Counted from the first letter of the stretch, positions 1 through 6,045 are shown. The stretch: 9,994 nt of DNA from Rickettsiales bacterium (GCA_017477855.1 JAFUUN010000073.1:1-9994); one strand, 5' to 3'. Notes: generated by a model not told the origin, from the letters alone. Numbers and translations are program-made.

Positions 1-29
1 AAATATTATTAAAAAGAAAAAATAAATTT

Positions 30-49
30 GTGTTGCGCCGCCACAACAC
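30..49 (-). terminator. Putative intrinsic terminator after the aminotransferase homologue
   Basis: On the minus strand a perfect 6-bp stem (GTGTTG pairing with CAACAC, loop of 8) lies about 80 bases past the stop codon of the aminotransferase homologue. It is followed by a T-rich stretch at positions 29 to 1. The first bases after the stem are AAA rather than T, so it is not a textbook terminator. Position and orientation fit the end of the minus-strand gene block. Confidence 0.45.
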
Positions 50-53
50 CATC

Positions 54-68
54 GCGGTTTGGTACCGC
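54..68. repeat. Small GC-rich hairpin in the intergenic region
   Basis: GCGGT and ACCGC form a 5-bp inverted repeat around a 5-base loop. It sits between the putative terminator and the dispersed repeat copy at 83-123. Together these make positions 30-123 a dense run of inverted repeats, more GC-rich than the surrounding genes. No coding potential is apparent here. Confidence 0.4.
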
Positions 69-82
69 TGCGCTTCTCCTTA

Positions 83-123
83 TGTTACCACTCGCGCAAA
101 CGTGCTCCGTGCTGCACAATAAA
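83..123 (+). repeat. Dispersed intergenic repeat, copy 1
   Basis: This 41-base stretch aligns without gaps to positions 5993-6033, with 28 of 41 bases identical by hand count. The core is GCAAA, three variable bases, GCTCCG, then alternating GC pairs ending in CAAnAAA. Most differences in the 3' part are C/T or G/A transitions. Both copies are intergenic, begin TGTT and end in CAA plus A-rich DNA. This copy belongs to a longer hairpin-rich region starting near 28, whose outer ends (TTGTG and CACAA) are also complementary. It may be a REP-like element. Confidence 0.5.
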
Positions 124-126
124 ATA

Positions 127-1290
127 TCAATATCTCTCAATCACACTCATCTGTTCAAGTGTGTTTGCGATGATTTCAGATGCATTGTCAATCTGTTCTG
201 CGCTGATGACAAATGGCGGTAAAAGTAGAATATTATGGTCTTTAACATCCACCGCAAGGCCGTTGTAAAGTAAAATTTCAGCAAGTTTATTGACATCAGT
301 ATTTTCATGAATTTTCATTCCAACAAGCAAGCCGCGGCCTTCTGTTTGTACTATAATTTTTGGATAGTGCTGCTGTATCTTTTCAATGTTTTTAAGCAAT
401 CTCATACCGTTGGTTTTAATGTTGTTTGACAAATTTTCATCGGACAATTTGTCAACAAAATTATTGGCGATAGAAAATAACAAGTCATTGCAATAGAGTG
501 TTTGGTTTTTAATATTGTCAGCGTATTTCGCAAACTCATTGCCACAAATGCATGCAGTCAGTGGAAAACCGCCAGCTATTCCAGGGCCTAAAAGTACAAC
601 ATCTGGCAGAATGTCATATTCTTGAAATGCAAAGAAATTGCCTGTCCGCGTACATCCGCAACTGGTCTCGTCAAGAATGAGGCCGATTTTGTGGTATGTA
701 CATAGCTCGCGCAGATTGTTCAAAAACATGTAATCGCACGGCACAACACCATGTCTGTCTTGAACCGTTTCTAAGATGACTGCACTTGTTTTGTCTGTGA
801 TTTTTTTCTCAATGTCGCGCACATCGTTCATTTGGGCTGTTTTGATGCCCGACAAATGTAGTGTATTTTGTTTGCAAACGTCAGCAAAATATGAATTCTC
901 CGCGCAAATTATTTCACTGTATTCCCTGCCACTCATTTGCGTGTATCTGTGGCGAGCAATTTTGATAGCGCACTCATTGACCTCGTTGATTGAATTGAAA
1001 AACAGGCACTTGCCGTTAGGTTCATTATTGTCATCTAAAAAGCCACCAAGTTCAAGCAACTTATTTGATAAGGTCGCCTTTTTAGTACTGTGGAAGTTGT
1101 CTGATTGTGAAAAAAAACCTTTATTTATGCAATCATAAAAAGTTTTTTCAATGATTTTATTTCCATGACCAAACGCATTGGCACAATTTGCACCAGAAAA
1201 GTCCAGTACTTTTTCATTATCAAGGCCGTATAAATAGACACCATCCGCACGTTTAAAAGTGAAGTTAAAACAGCTATCTATTTTATCCAT
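127..1290 (-). CDS. Class III aminotransferase homologue lacking the PLP lysine (probable pseudoenzyme)
   Basis: The 387-residue product is near full length for the fold-type I, class III aminotransferases (ArgD and relatives) and aligns over its whole length. The region around D207 (LILDET, then TRTGNFFAF, then PDVV) matches the ArgD pattern in which this aspartate contacts the PLP ring nitrogen. The position of the Schiff-base lysine, normally in a (A/S)K-A-L-G-G-G-F-P context, reads G-P-G-I-A-G-G-F-P, so lysine is proline (P236). The phosphate-binding SG-(T/A)-E-A motif is degraded to SINEV, the F-H-G-R segment is absent, and the arginine expected before F-A-P near the C-terminus is leucine. 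The frame is open throughout. The start is ATG 1290; an in-frame GTG lies at 1296. It begins 15 bases after ssb and is probably co-transcribed with it. The fold assignment is secure. Loss of transamination is inferred, and a binding or regulatory role is possible. Confidence 0.82.
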   Translation of the reverse strand: MDKIDSCFNFTFKRADGVYLYGLDNEKVLDFSGANCANAFGHGNKIIEKTFYDCINKGFFSQSDNFHSTKKATLSNKLLELGGFLDDNNEPNGKCLFFNSINEVNECAIKIARHRYTQMSGREYSEIICAENSYFADVCKQNTLHLSGIKTAQMNDVRDIEKKITDKTSAVILETVQDRHGVVPCDYMFLNNLRELCTYHKIGLILDETSCGCTRTGNFFAFQEYDILPDVVLLGPGIAGGFPLTACICGNEFAKYADNIKNQTLYCNDLLFSIANNFVDKLSDENLSNNIKTNGMRLLKNIEKIQQHYPKIIVQTEGRGLLVGMKIHENTDVNKLAEILLYNGLAVDVKDHNILLLPPFVISAEQIDNASEIIANTLEQMSVIERY

Positions 1291-1305
1291 AATCACCGCA
1301 TCTGG

Positions 1306-1746
1306 CTAAAATGGTATGTCATCGTCAACCATTTCACTTTCGCCACTGTTTTGGCTGCTTTGCGCAATGTTGTCGCTGCCAGAATTCTCATCATTGTGTT
1401 GCGGGCGAGGGTCAAGCAATTTGATTGTATGATCGTATCCTTGTAAGACAATTTCCACGATATTGCGTTCAATTCCGTCTGTCTGACTTGTATATTTTCT
1501 GCTCTTGATGGTACCCTCAAGGTATAATTTTGAGCCCTTGTGAACAGCTTTTTCAACCAATTTTACGATATTTTCATTATAGACACAAATTCTGTGCCAT
1601 TCTGTTCTGCTTTGTCTTTGTCCGTTTTTGTCAGTCCAGTAATCACTTGTTGCAAGCGAGAAATTTGCTACGCGCCCACCATTTGGCATGGTTCTAATAT
1701 CAGGATCTCCTCCAACGTTTCCAATCAAAATTACCTTGTTTAGCAT
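1306..1746 (-). CDS. ssb: Single-stranded DNA-binding protein
   Basis: SSB coats single-stranded DNA in replication, recombination and repair and recruits partner proteins through its C-terminal tail. The 146-residue product starts MLNKVILIGNVGGDP, the classic first strand of the SSB OB fold. It continues with the family signatures ATSDYW, TEWHRI and GSKLYLEG, and the OB fold ends near residue 112. A polar Asn/Ser/Gln-rich linker leads to the acidic tip DDDIPF, the conserved partner-binding peptide. The open frame extends upstream to 1818, but the family start is clearly ATG 1746. No Shine-Dalgarno sequence is visible; a TTGACA box lies 41 bases upstream of the start. The aminotransferase homologue follows in the same direction. 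Nothing is missing from the protein. Confidence 0.96.
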   Translation of the reverse strand: MLNKVILIGNVGGDPDIRTMPNGGRVANFSLATSDYWTDKNGQRQSRTEWHRICVYNENIVKLVEKAVHKGSKLYLEGTIKSRKYTSQTDGIERNIVEIVLQGYDHTIKLLDPRPQHNDENSGSDNIAQSSQNSGESEMVDDDIPF

Positions 1747-1781
1747 AAAATTTGATGTGAAAACAACTTTTTGATTATAAA

Positions 1782-1787
1782 TGTCAA
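1782..1787 (-). promoter_or_regulatory. Putative -35 box of ssb (TTGACA)
   Basis: A perfect TTGACA lies on the minus strand, its first base 41 bases upstream of the A of the ssb start codon. This is the same distance as the box before the peroxiredoxin gene. No convincing -10 box is seen at 16-19 bases, so the assignment rests on the -35 hexamer and its position in the 94-base gap between the hub-protein gene and ssb. Confidence 0.45.
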
Positions 1788-1840
1788 GGGAGAAGTGATG
1801 GCGGCAAATTACAAACATTTTGCATGCAATTTATTTCAAG

Positions 1841-2644
1841 TTATGTATTCACATTAATATACGGTTCACCACAAAAATTCACGACATTATTAAACTTATT
1901 TTTACAAACACTCAAAGTTTTGTTGCAACCGGCAAAAATTTCATAACTATTACCAATTTCAACCAATTTTGTATTACGCAGCAAATAAATCTTGCCGTCC
2001 ACTTCATCCTTGATTTGCATGGAAACGCCTCGTAGTTTACCACTCAAAAACTTGATTGTCCCATACTTATAATATCCAACAGCTACATTCTTGTTTTCTC
2101 TGTGATTTCCAACAATGCAATCTTGTGAGATAATCTCCAATATTGTTCCATTTGCTTTATATTGTTCTAAATCTACTCTACACTTGGCACTTCCCAGACA
2201 CTCACGACAGATTGGTGAAAATAATGAGCTATTTGAATAATTCAACTTTGCGACATTGGACCTAACGGTAATCTCACATAAATTCTCATTTGCAGTGATA
2301 TTATCTACAAACCCTCTGAATATTGCCACAGCATTTTGGCAGATAATGTTGCCTGCTTCCACCATAGCATTCTGTGCATCAATAGCCGACAAATATATCA
2401 CAATCTTGGAATTTAGTAGCTGTTCTATTTCAATATTATCCTTGTTGAGGAACCGAATTTTTATATCGTCAATCTTATTCAAATCATTGAAAGAAATGTC
2501 ATCAATAAACTGACAATTTTTATATATCTTTCCGTTAAAAACTACATTCTTGTCGCAAGATGTAAAGCTTATGGTCTCGGTATTAGTAGCGAAGTCAATC
2601 AGATAAAACTTGGCGTTATCGTTTTGTGTGTTTGGTATAAACAT
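1841..2644 (-). CDS. Gene transfer agent hub-like protein (DUF2163 / phage BR0599 type, gp13-like)
   Basis: The 267-residue product resembles gp13 of the Rhodobacter capsulatus gene transfer agent, a baseplate hub protein at the tail tip. Matching features are an N-terminal ISFTSCD segment followed by GKIY (family FTDHD...G..Y), a central ICRECLGSAKCRVDL segment (family C..xC...LG...C.VDL), and a C-terminal GCNKTLSVCKNKFNNVVNF segment (family GCDk...TC..KF.N..NFrGfP). Six cysteines in these two blocks (146, 149, 155, 240, 247, 258) are candidates for metal binding; the R. capsulatus hub is reported to carry an iron-sulphur cluster. The start is ATG 2644, giving an 7-base gap to the gp12-like stop and a family-like N-terminus; a TTG at 2692 would overlap that gene by 41 bases. 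The peptidase (gp14) and gp15 genes that follow in classical clusters are absent; ssb follows instead. Confidence 0.8.
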   Translation of the reverse strand: MFIPNTQNDNAKFYLIDFATNTETISFTSCDKNVVFNGKIYKNCQFIDDISFNDLNKIDDIKIRFLNKDNIEIEQLLNSKIVIYLSAIDAQNAMVEAGNIICQNAVAIFRGFVDNITANENLCEITVRSNVAKLNYSNSSLFSPICRECLGSAKCRVDLEQYKANGTILEIISQDCIVGNHRENKNVAVGYYKYGTIKFLSGKLRGVSMQIKDEVDGKIYLLRNTKLVEIGNSYEIFAGCNKTLSVCKNKFNNVVNFCGEPYINVNT

Positions 2645-2651
2645 AAGAATA

Positions 2652-3248
2652 CTATAAAACCACTTCTTCAAGTTTGAGCTCTTCAATTTCAACCTTATTA
2701 AAACTTCTTGGTTGAAACTTCAACTCATCACTGCAAAAATGCACGTGTACCATGAAATCTGTTGTTATGCTTATCACGCTTCCATCGGCAGGAATGTGTT
2801 CATTGTCAAATGTAATAAGCCCATTTTGAACTGTATAATTATCAACGGAAATCGTATTTCCATTTACAAAAACCGTGGCATCAGAGACATTATATATGGC
2901 GCGCTTGAAGGAATAGCTTCCATATGCATAATTCTTGTATATTTGGAATTTTGTTTGTACCCCGTCAGCGGCATAGAGAAATTGATTATCAATGTGATTG
3001 TCGCGCACATCAAGGAAGTTGAATGCGCTTGCTCGCCCATTACAGAGCAAAAACAGGGATTGTACTTTAGCAAATGCTTCGCGCGAGCAAAACTTGTGAT
3101 TGAGTGTGTAGCTAAATCGTGGCGCCAACCAGTTATTTTGTGCCGACAGTTTCCTATTTTTGAGGTCTGCTATGTTGGTTGAAAACTCAATTGTTCTGTC
3201 AAACATGCTTGTTAGCTCCTCCGGAAATGATATATCTAAGTTGGTCAT
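2652..3248 (-). CDS. Gene transfer agent distal tail-like protein (DUF2460 / TIGR02217 type, gp12-like)
   Basis: The 198-residue product matches gp12 of alphaproteobacterial gene transfer agents, which forms the distal tail ring between tube and baseplate. Visible family features, in order, are an N-terminal LDISFPEEL (family FP.dIs), a central segment ending in LLCNGRASAFNFLDVRD (family ff..R.gr.ygFRfkDw.D), ADGVQTKFQIYKNY (family DG...tFQL.K.Y), a VFVNGN strand pair, ITFDNEHIPADGSVI, and a C-terminal MVHVHFCSDEL (family f.vPVRFdtD.L). ATG 3248 is chosen because it gives a family-like N-terminus. A TTG at 3314 in the same frame has a perfect AGGAGG 4 bases upstream and would add 22 residues without family resemblance. 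The gene lies directly upstream of the gp13-like gene, the order found in classical clusters. The tape-measure gene that normally precedes it is absent; a divergent peroxiredoxin gene is there instead. Confidence 0.8.
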   Translation of the reverse strand: MTNLDISFPEELTSMFDRTIEFSTNIADLKNRKLSAQNNWLAPRFSYTLNHKFCSREAFAKVQSLFLLCNGRASAFNFLDVRDNHIDNQFLYAADGVQTKFQIYKNYAYGSYSFKRAIYNVSDATVFVNGNTISVDNYTVQNGLITFDNEHIPADGSVISITTDFMVHVHFCSDELKFQPRSFNKVEIEELKLEEVVL

Positions 3249-3298
3249 ATCTGATAGATATAGTTGTTTTGCTGGAAGGGAAGACAAAAAAACTCTTC

Positions 3299-3304
3299 TT
3301 GACA
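3299..3304 (+). promoter_or_regulatory. Putative -35 box of the peroxiredoxin gene (TTGACA)
   Basis: A TTGACA hexamer lies with its first base 41 bases before the start codon at 3340. TATCAA at 3324-3329 is a weak -10 candidate at a 19-base spacing. If correct, transcription would start within about ten bases of the ATG, giving almost no leader. It lies in the 91-base gap shared with the divergent gp12-like gene. Confidence 0.45.
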
Positions 3305-3339
3305 AATAAAACAATTATCCTCCTATCAATTGACTTTAT

Positions 3340-3879
3340 ATGCTTTCTATCAACGACAAAATGCCTGACTTTGCACTGAATGCAATGGTTAATCCAACAT
3401 CTTTTGATGCATTCAAGGTAATCAGCAACAAGGATTATGAAGGAAAATGGTATTGTATTTTCTTTTGGCCAAAGGACTTTACATTTGTGTGTCCTACGGA
3501 AATTGCAGAATTTGGCCGACAGGAAGAGGAATTCAAAAAGCACGACTGTGCTGTTTTAGGATGCAGTGTTGATAACGAGTTTGTGCATTTGGCATGGCAT
3601 CAAGACAATAAATTGCTGCGTGAGAATGTGAGCTTTCCAATGTTGAGTGATATAAAACGTGAGCTTTCAACCGCGCTTGGTGTGCTAAACGCAGATGGAG
3701 TTGCCGACCGTGCTACATTTATCGTTAATCCAGAAGGTCTCATAAAGTTTGCATCTGTCACGGATGGAAAGGTTGGCCGAAATGTGGACGAGGTTTTGCG
3801 TGTATTAAGCGCTCTTCAAACAGACGGACTTACTCCTTGCGGGTGGAAACCCGGGGAGAAGTTATTGGAAGTCAAATAA
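3340..3879 (+). CDS. ahpC: AhpC-type 2-Cys peroxiredoxin
   Basis: This cytoplasmic thiol peroxidase reduces hydrogen peroxide, organic hydroperoxides and possibly peroxynitrite. The 179-residue product has the peroxidatic motif FTFVCPTE with Cys51 and a likely resolving Cys167 in LTPCGWKPGE. The segments FVHLAWHQ, FPMLSDIKREL and RATFIVNPEG match the AhpC subgroup common in alphaproteobacteria and actinobacteria. In that subgroup the C-terminal motif is often C-x-C-N-W; here the first cysteine is threonine, leaving one resolving cysteine. The start ATG 3340 gives MLSINDKMPDF, typical of the family. No Shine-Dalgarno sequence is visible. No AhpD or AhpF partner gene is in the window, so the electron donor is unknown. 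The gene converges on the coiled-coil gene with a 23-base gap and no clear terminator. Confidence 0.93.
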   Translation: MLSINDKMPDFALNAMVNPTSFDAFKVISNKDYEGKWYCIFFWPKDFTFVCPTEIAEFGRQEEEFKKHDCAVLGCSVDNEFVHLAWHQDNKLLRENVSFPMLSDIKRELSTALGVLNADGVADRATFIVNPEGLIKFASVTDGKVGRNVDEVLRVLSALQTDGLTPCGWKPGEKLLEVK

Positions 3880-3902
3880 TCGGTATCTTGGTTTCATAAT
3901 GT

Positions 3903-4487
3903 TTATTGTTTGAAAACGCCAAGCAAATCTATTCCGCGATCATTTTGATGTTGAATTCCATCAATAATATAGCTATTAATTGCATTGTCTTTGTTTGTAA
4001 AATAATTATTAAATTCCTGTTTTTGCTCTGCAAGTTTATTTTTTAATTTTTTATTCTCACATTGCAATTCTTTTGCATACTGTTCCCATTGCTTTGCACA
4101 CTTATAATTGTTTTCTGCATCTTTTAAATTTAATTTATTTATTTCTTTCATTCGCTCTAATTCTGGTTCAATATAATAATATGAAGGCGCGTTGTTTTGT
4201 TTTCTATGTGTATTAAATTTAAAAGTTATGTTTTGGTCTGCTTTTGCTTTTGGTTTGCTTGCTCTTAATGGTAAAACAACATCCCTGTGTTTCAACTTTT
4301 CTATCTGTTTTTGTAACTGTAAATTTTTTTCATTTAATTTAAGAATTGCATCATCTTTATCTTTAATACCGTTTCTTGCTTTATCTAAAAGTTGAGAAAG
4401 TTTATCTAACATTTTATTATTCTCATCTAATTGATTTTTATATTTACCTATTTTTTTCTTGTACTCTTGACATTTTTCACAAACCAT
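3903..4487 (-). CDS. Coiled-coil protein of unknown function
   Basis: I do not recognise the family. The 194-residue, Lys/Asn/Gln-rich product starts with a C-x2-C pair (Cys3, Cys6). It then shows two long heptad-like helical stretches, roughly residues 8-68 and 108-165, separated by a basic and aromatic linker containing SYYYIEPE. Two further cysteines lie at 130 and 143. The short C-terminal end (IDGIQH ... GIDLLGVFK) looks globular or amphipathic. There is no signal peptide or membrane segment, so it is probably cytoplasmic. It has a good sigma70-type promoter and a plausible AAGG ribosome site upstream of ATG 4487, so it is likely expressed. Coding DNA here is visibly more AT-rich, with more A and T runs, than kdsB or the peroxiredoxin gene on either side, which may indicate a separate origin or relaxed constraint. 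Low-complexity coiled coils give many false database matches. Confidence 0.65.
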   Translation of the reverse strand: MVCEKCQEYKKKIGKYKNQLDENNKMLDKLSQLLDKARNGIKDKDDAILKLNEKNLQLQKQIEKLKHRDVVLPLRASKPKAKADQNITFKFNTHRKQNNAPSYYYIEPELERMKEINKLNLKDAENNYKCAKQWEQYAKELQCENKKLKNKLAEQKQEFNNYFTNKDNAINSYIIDGIQHQNDRGIDLLGVFKQ

Positions 4488-4511
4488 ATTTTTAAACCTT
4501 AAAACTTTTTA

Positions 4512-4540
4512 AGTGTAGCAAAAAAACAAAAAACAGTCAA
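4512..4540 (-). promoter_or_regulatory. Sigma70-type promoter of the coiled-coil gene
   Basis: On the minus strand TTGACT (4535-4540) and TACACT (4512-4517) are separated by exactly 17 bases. This is the best complete promoter in the window. It would give a leader of about 20 bases before ATG 4487, with AAGG about ten bases upstream of the start codon. It is back to back with the kdsB box at 4555. Confidence 0.65.
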
Positions 4541-4554
4541 TCATCGTCTCAAAG

Positions 4555-4560
4555 TTGACA
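4555..4560 (+). promoter_or_regulatory. Putative -35 box of kdsB (TTGACA)
   Basis: A perfect TTGACA begins 34 bases before the kdsB start codon. No strong -10 is visible at 16-19 bases; TAGATA at 4582-4587 is further away. If this is the -35 box, the mRNA would start at or very near the ATG. It is divergent from the coiled-coil promoter, with 14 bases between the two -35 hexamers. Confidence 0.42.
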
Positions 4561-4588
4561 TTTAAAAGACATCAGCAAGAGTAGATAT

Positions 4589-5335
4589 ATGAAATATAAG
4601 GATACTATCATTGTAATTCCTGCAAGATTTGGTTCAACAAGGTTGCCCGGCAAGGCTCTGGCAGATATTAACGGCAAGCCAATGGTCGTGAGAGTGATGG
4701 ACATCGCAAAGACCGCGGGTTTGTGTGAAGTTCTTGTAGCAACCGAGGCCCAGAAGATTGTTGATGTGGTTTCGGCAGCTGATGGAGAGGCCATATTGAC
4801 AGATGATAACTTGCAGAGCGGAACAGACAGAGTTTATCAGGCACTTGAAAAGTATCAGGCAATAACTGGAAAGGATTATAAATATGTCATCAATTTGCAG
4901 GGTGATATGCCAAATGTTGATCCGCAGGTGATTATCGCAGTAATTGAGCTTTTGCATACCAATCCAGACGTGCAAATTGCTACGGCTATTGCAGAGATAA
5001 CCGACCAATCTTGGCGCGAGTTGCCACAAGTTGTCAAGGCGGTGATTGCATATAATGATAACCAAAATTGCCACCGTGCACTGTATTTTAGCCGTTCAAA
5101 TGTTCCACATGGTGAAGGAAAAGCATATGCGCATTTGGGGATTTATGGCTATAAAAAAGATGCTTTGGAGCGATTTGTCGGTTTGCCAGTATCAAAGTTA
5201 GAGAGGAGTGAAAAACTGGAACAACTCCGTGCATTAGAAAATGGAATGAAAATATACTGTGCGCTGGTGGAAAAATTTCCAATCAGTGTAGATGTACAGT
5301 CAGATTTAGATAAGGCAAGGAAGGAAATAAAATAA
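4589..5335 (+). CDS. kdsB: 3-deoxy-manno-octulosonate cytidylyltransferase (CMP-Kdo synthetase)
   Basis: KdsB activates Kdo with CTP to CMP-Kdo in the cytoplasm, supplying the sugar that links lipid A to the LPS core. The 248-residue product has the nucleotide-binding start IVIPARFGSTRLPGKAL (residues 8-24), the SGTDR motif near residue 78, the metal-binding INLQGDMP with Asp106, the YFSRSNVPH segment, and the family C-terminal pattern HLGIYGYKKDAL followed by KLERSEKLEQLRALENG. Length and motifs are normal for the family. The start ATG 4589 gives a family-like N-terminus. The pilin-like gene starts five bases after its stop and is probably co-transcribed. The gene shows that the organism makes a Kdo-containing surface glycolipid. 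Confidence 0.96.
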   Translation: MKYKDTIIVIPARFGSTRLPGKALADINGKPMVVRVMDIAKTAGLCEVLVATEAQKIVDVVSAADGEAILTDDNLQSGTDRVYQALEKYQAITGKDYKYVINLQGDMPNVDPQVIIAVIELLHTNPDVQIATAIAEITDQSWRELPQVVKAVIAYNDNQNCHRALYFSRSNVPHGEGKAYAHLGIYGYKKDALERFVGLPVSKLERSEKLEQLRALENGMKIYCALVEKFPISVDVQSDLDKARKEIK

Positions 5336-5340
5336 GATAA

Positions 5341-5967
5341 ATGATCAGCAATAGGATTTGTATTTTGTTATTTTCTGCATTTATGTTTGCAGGAATATTT
5401 GCAGCTAATGCTTCTGCTGCTGATAAATCAATTACAAGATGCAATGTCAATAGCGAATGCCGCCCCGGGTTTGTATGTGTTGGTGGATGGGCAGATCAGT
5501 CATATAGCGCATTTAAAAGCACTATACCAGCATCAGGATCAACTACAATAACTCCGACAACTGTTGATTTCTACGGCTGTTGCGAACCAATATTGCCAAT
5601 TAGACAAATATGCTTGTTTCATGATTTTATGCATGGTGGAGTTGGGCATGCAATTGTTGTTTTAATTGTTATTGGCCTTGCAGCTTCGTTTATGTTTAGG
5701 CGTCTTGATGTAATGAGGTTAATTACTGTATTTGCTGGCATAGTTTGTTTTTATGGTTCGTATCAGGTAGTTGCACTTTTGACCGGCTATGACTACATAA
5801 TGTGCGAGCTTGTTGATCCGGATCAAGCTCCTGGAGAAGGATGCACAATATTAGAAGGTGTTAATAGCTCCGGTCAAACTGTTAAATTGAGAGGTGAAGC
5901 GGCAGAATTACCAAGGAAAAATGAACTTACAGGGCAAGATTTGCCTGATTGGGAAGCATTTAAGTAG
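5341..5967 (+). CDS. Secreted Cys-rich protein with VirB2/TrbC-like double membrane helix
   Basis: The 208-residue product begins with a signal peptide (hydrophobic residues 6-22, likely cleavage after ASA at 24-26). A Cys-rich segment follows (Cys34, 40, 46, 80, 81, 91), starting with a C-x5-C-x5-C pattern of the N-S-E-C-x-x-G-x-x-C kind. Next are two hydrophobic helices, about 101-119 and 124-148, split by a short basic loop (FRRLDVMR). The pattern G-x-G-x-A-I then hydrophobic, basic turn, and a second hydrophobic stretch ending G-x-x-x-V resembles VirB2/TrbC conjugative pilins, where the loop is cytoplasmic and both ends periplasmic. A polar tail of about 60 residues with Cys155 and Cys168 follows. 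All cysteines outside the signal peptide and the second helix would then be periplasmic. It starts five bases after kdsB; the AAGG in the end of kdsB is too far for a standard ribosome site. The VirB2 relation is inferred from pattern. A general two-helix membrane protein is the alternative. Confidence 0.6.
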   Translation: MISNRICILLFSAFMFAGIFAANASAADKSITRCNVNSECRPGFVCVGGWADQSYSAFKSTIPASGSTTITPTTVDFYGCCEPILPIRQICLFHDFMHGGVGHAIVVLIVIGLAASFMFRRLDVMRLITVFAGIVCFYGSYQVVALLTGYDYIMCELVDPDQAPGEGCTILEGVNSSGQTVKLRGEAAELPRKNELTGQDLPDWEAFK

Positions 5968-5992
5968 TTAATAGCTTGTATTTCGCTTTTCG

Positions 5993-6033
5993 TGTTGCTC
6001 TTAGTGCAAATCCGCTCCGCGCCGCGCAACAAA
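5993..6033 (+). repeat. Dispersed intergenic repeat, copy 2 (possible terminator hairpin)
   Basis: This is the second copy of the repeat at 83-123. Its ends are complementary (TGTTGC and GCAACA), so it can fold on itself around an interior of about 27 bases. AATTTTA follows, so it may act as a weak terminator after the pilin-like gene. It is markedly GC-rich against its surroundings and lies within the 120-base gap 5968-6087, where no short gene is evident. Confidence 0.5.
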
Positions 6034-6039
6034 TTTTAC

Positions 6040-6045
6040 TTGACA
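6040..6045 (+). promoter_or_regulatory. Putative -35 box upstream of the GspE/PilB-type ATPase gene (TTGACA)
   Basis: TTGACA starts 48 bases before the ATG at 6088, right after repeat copy 2. TACATA at 6067-6072 is a weak -10 candidate at a long spacing of 21. A TATAAT at 6081-6086 touches the start codon and is too close to serve this gene as a normal -10. Confidence 0.4.

Noticed and set aside
30..123. CRISPR array or tRNA-like structure at the left edge
   Set aside because: The repeats are not evenly spaced direct repeats with spacers, and no cloverleaf with the conserved T-arm could be built. Hairpin-rich repeat DNA explains the region better.
1293..1556. Open frame on the minus strand inside ssb, 87 codons
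   Set aside because: It overlaps ssb in another frame. The ssb frame has unmistakable OB-fold motifs and the DDDIPF tail, and the alternative product has no recognisable pattern.
3340..3879. Inactive peroxiredoxin because one C-terminal cysteine of the C-x-C-N-W motif is missing
   Set aside because: The peroxidatic Cys51 and one resolving Cys167 are both present, which is enough for normal 2-Cys chemistry.
3880..3902. Terminator between the convergent peroxiredoxin and coiled-coil genes
   Set aside because: The 23-base gap holds no stem followed by a T run on either strand.
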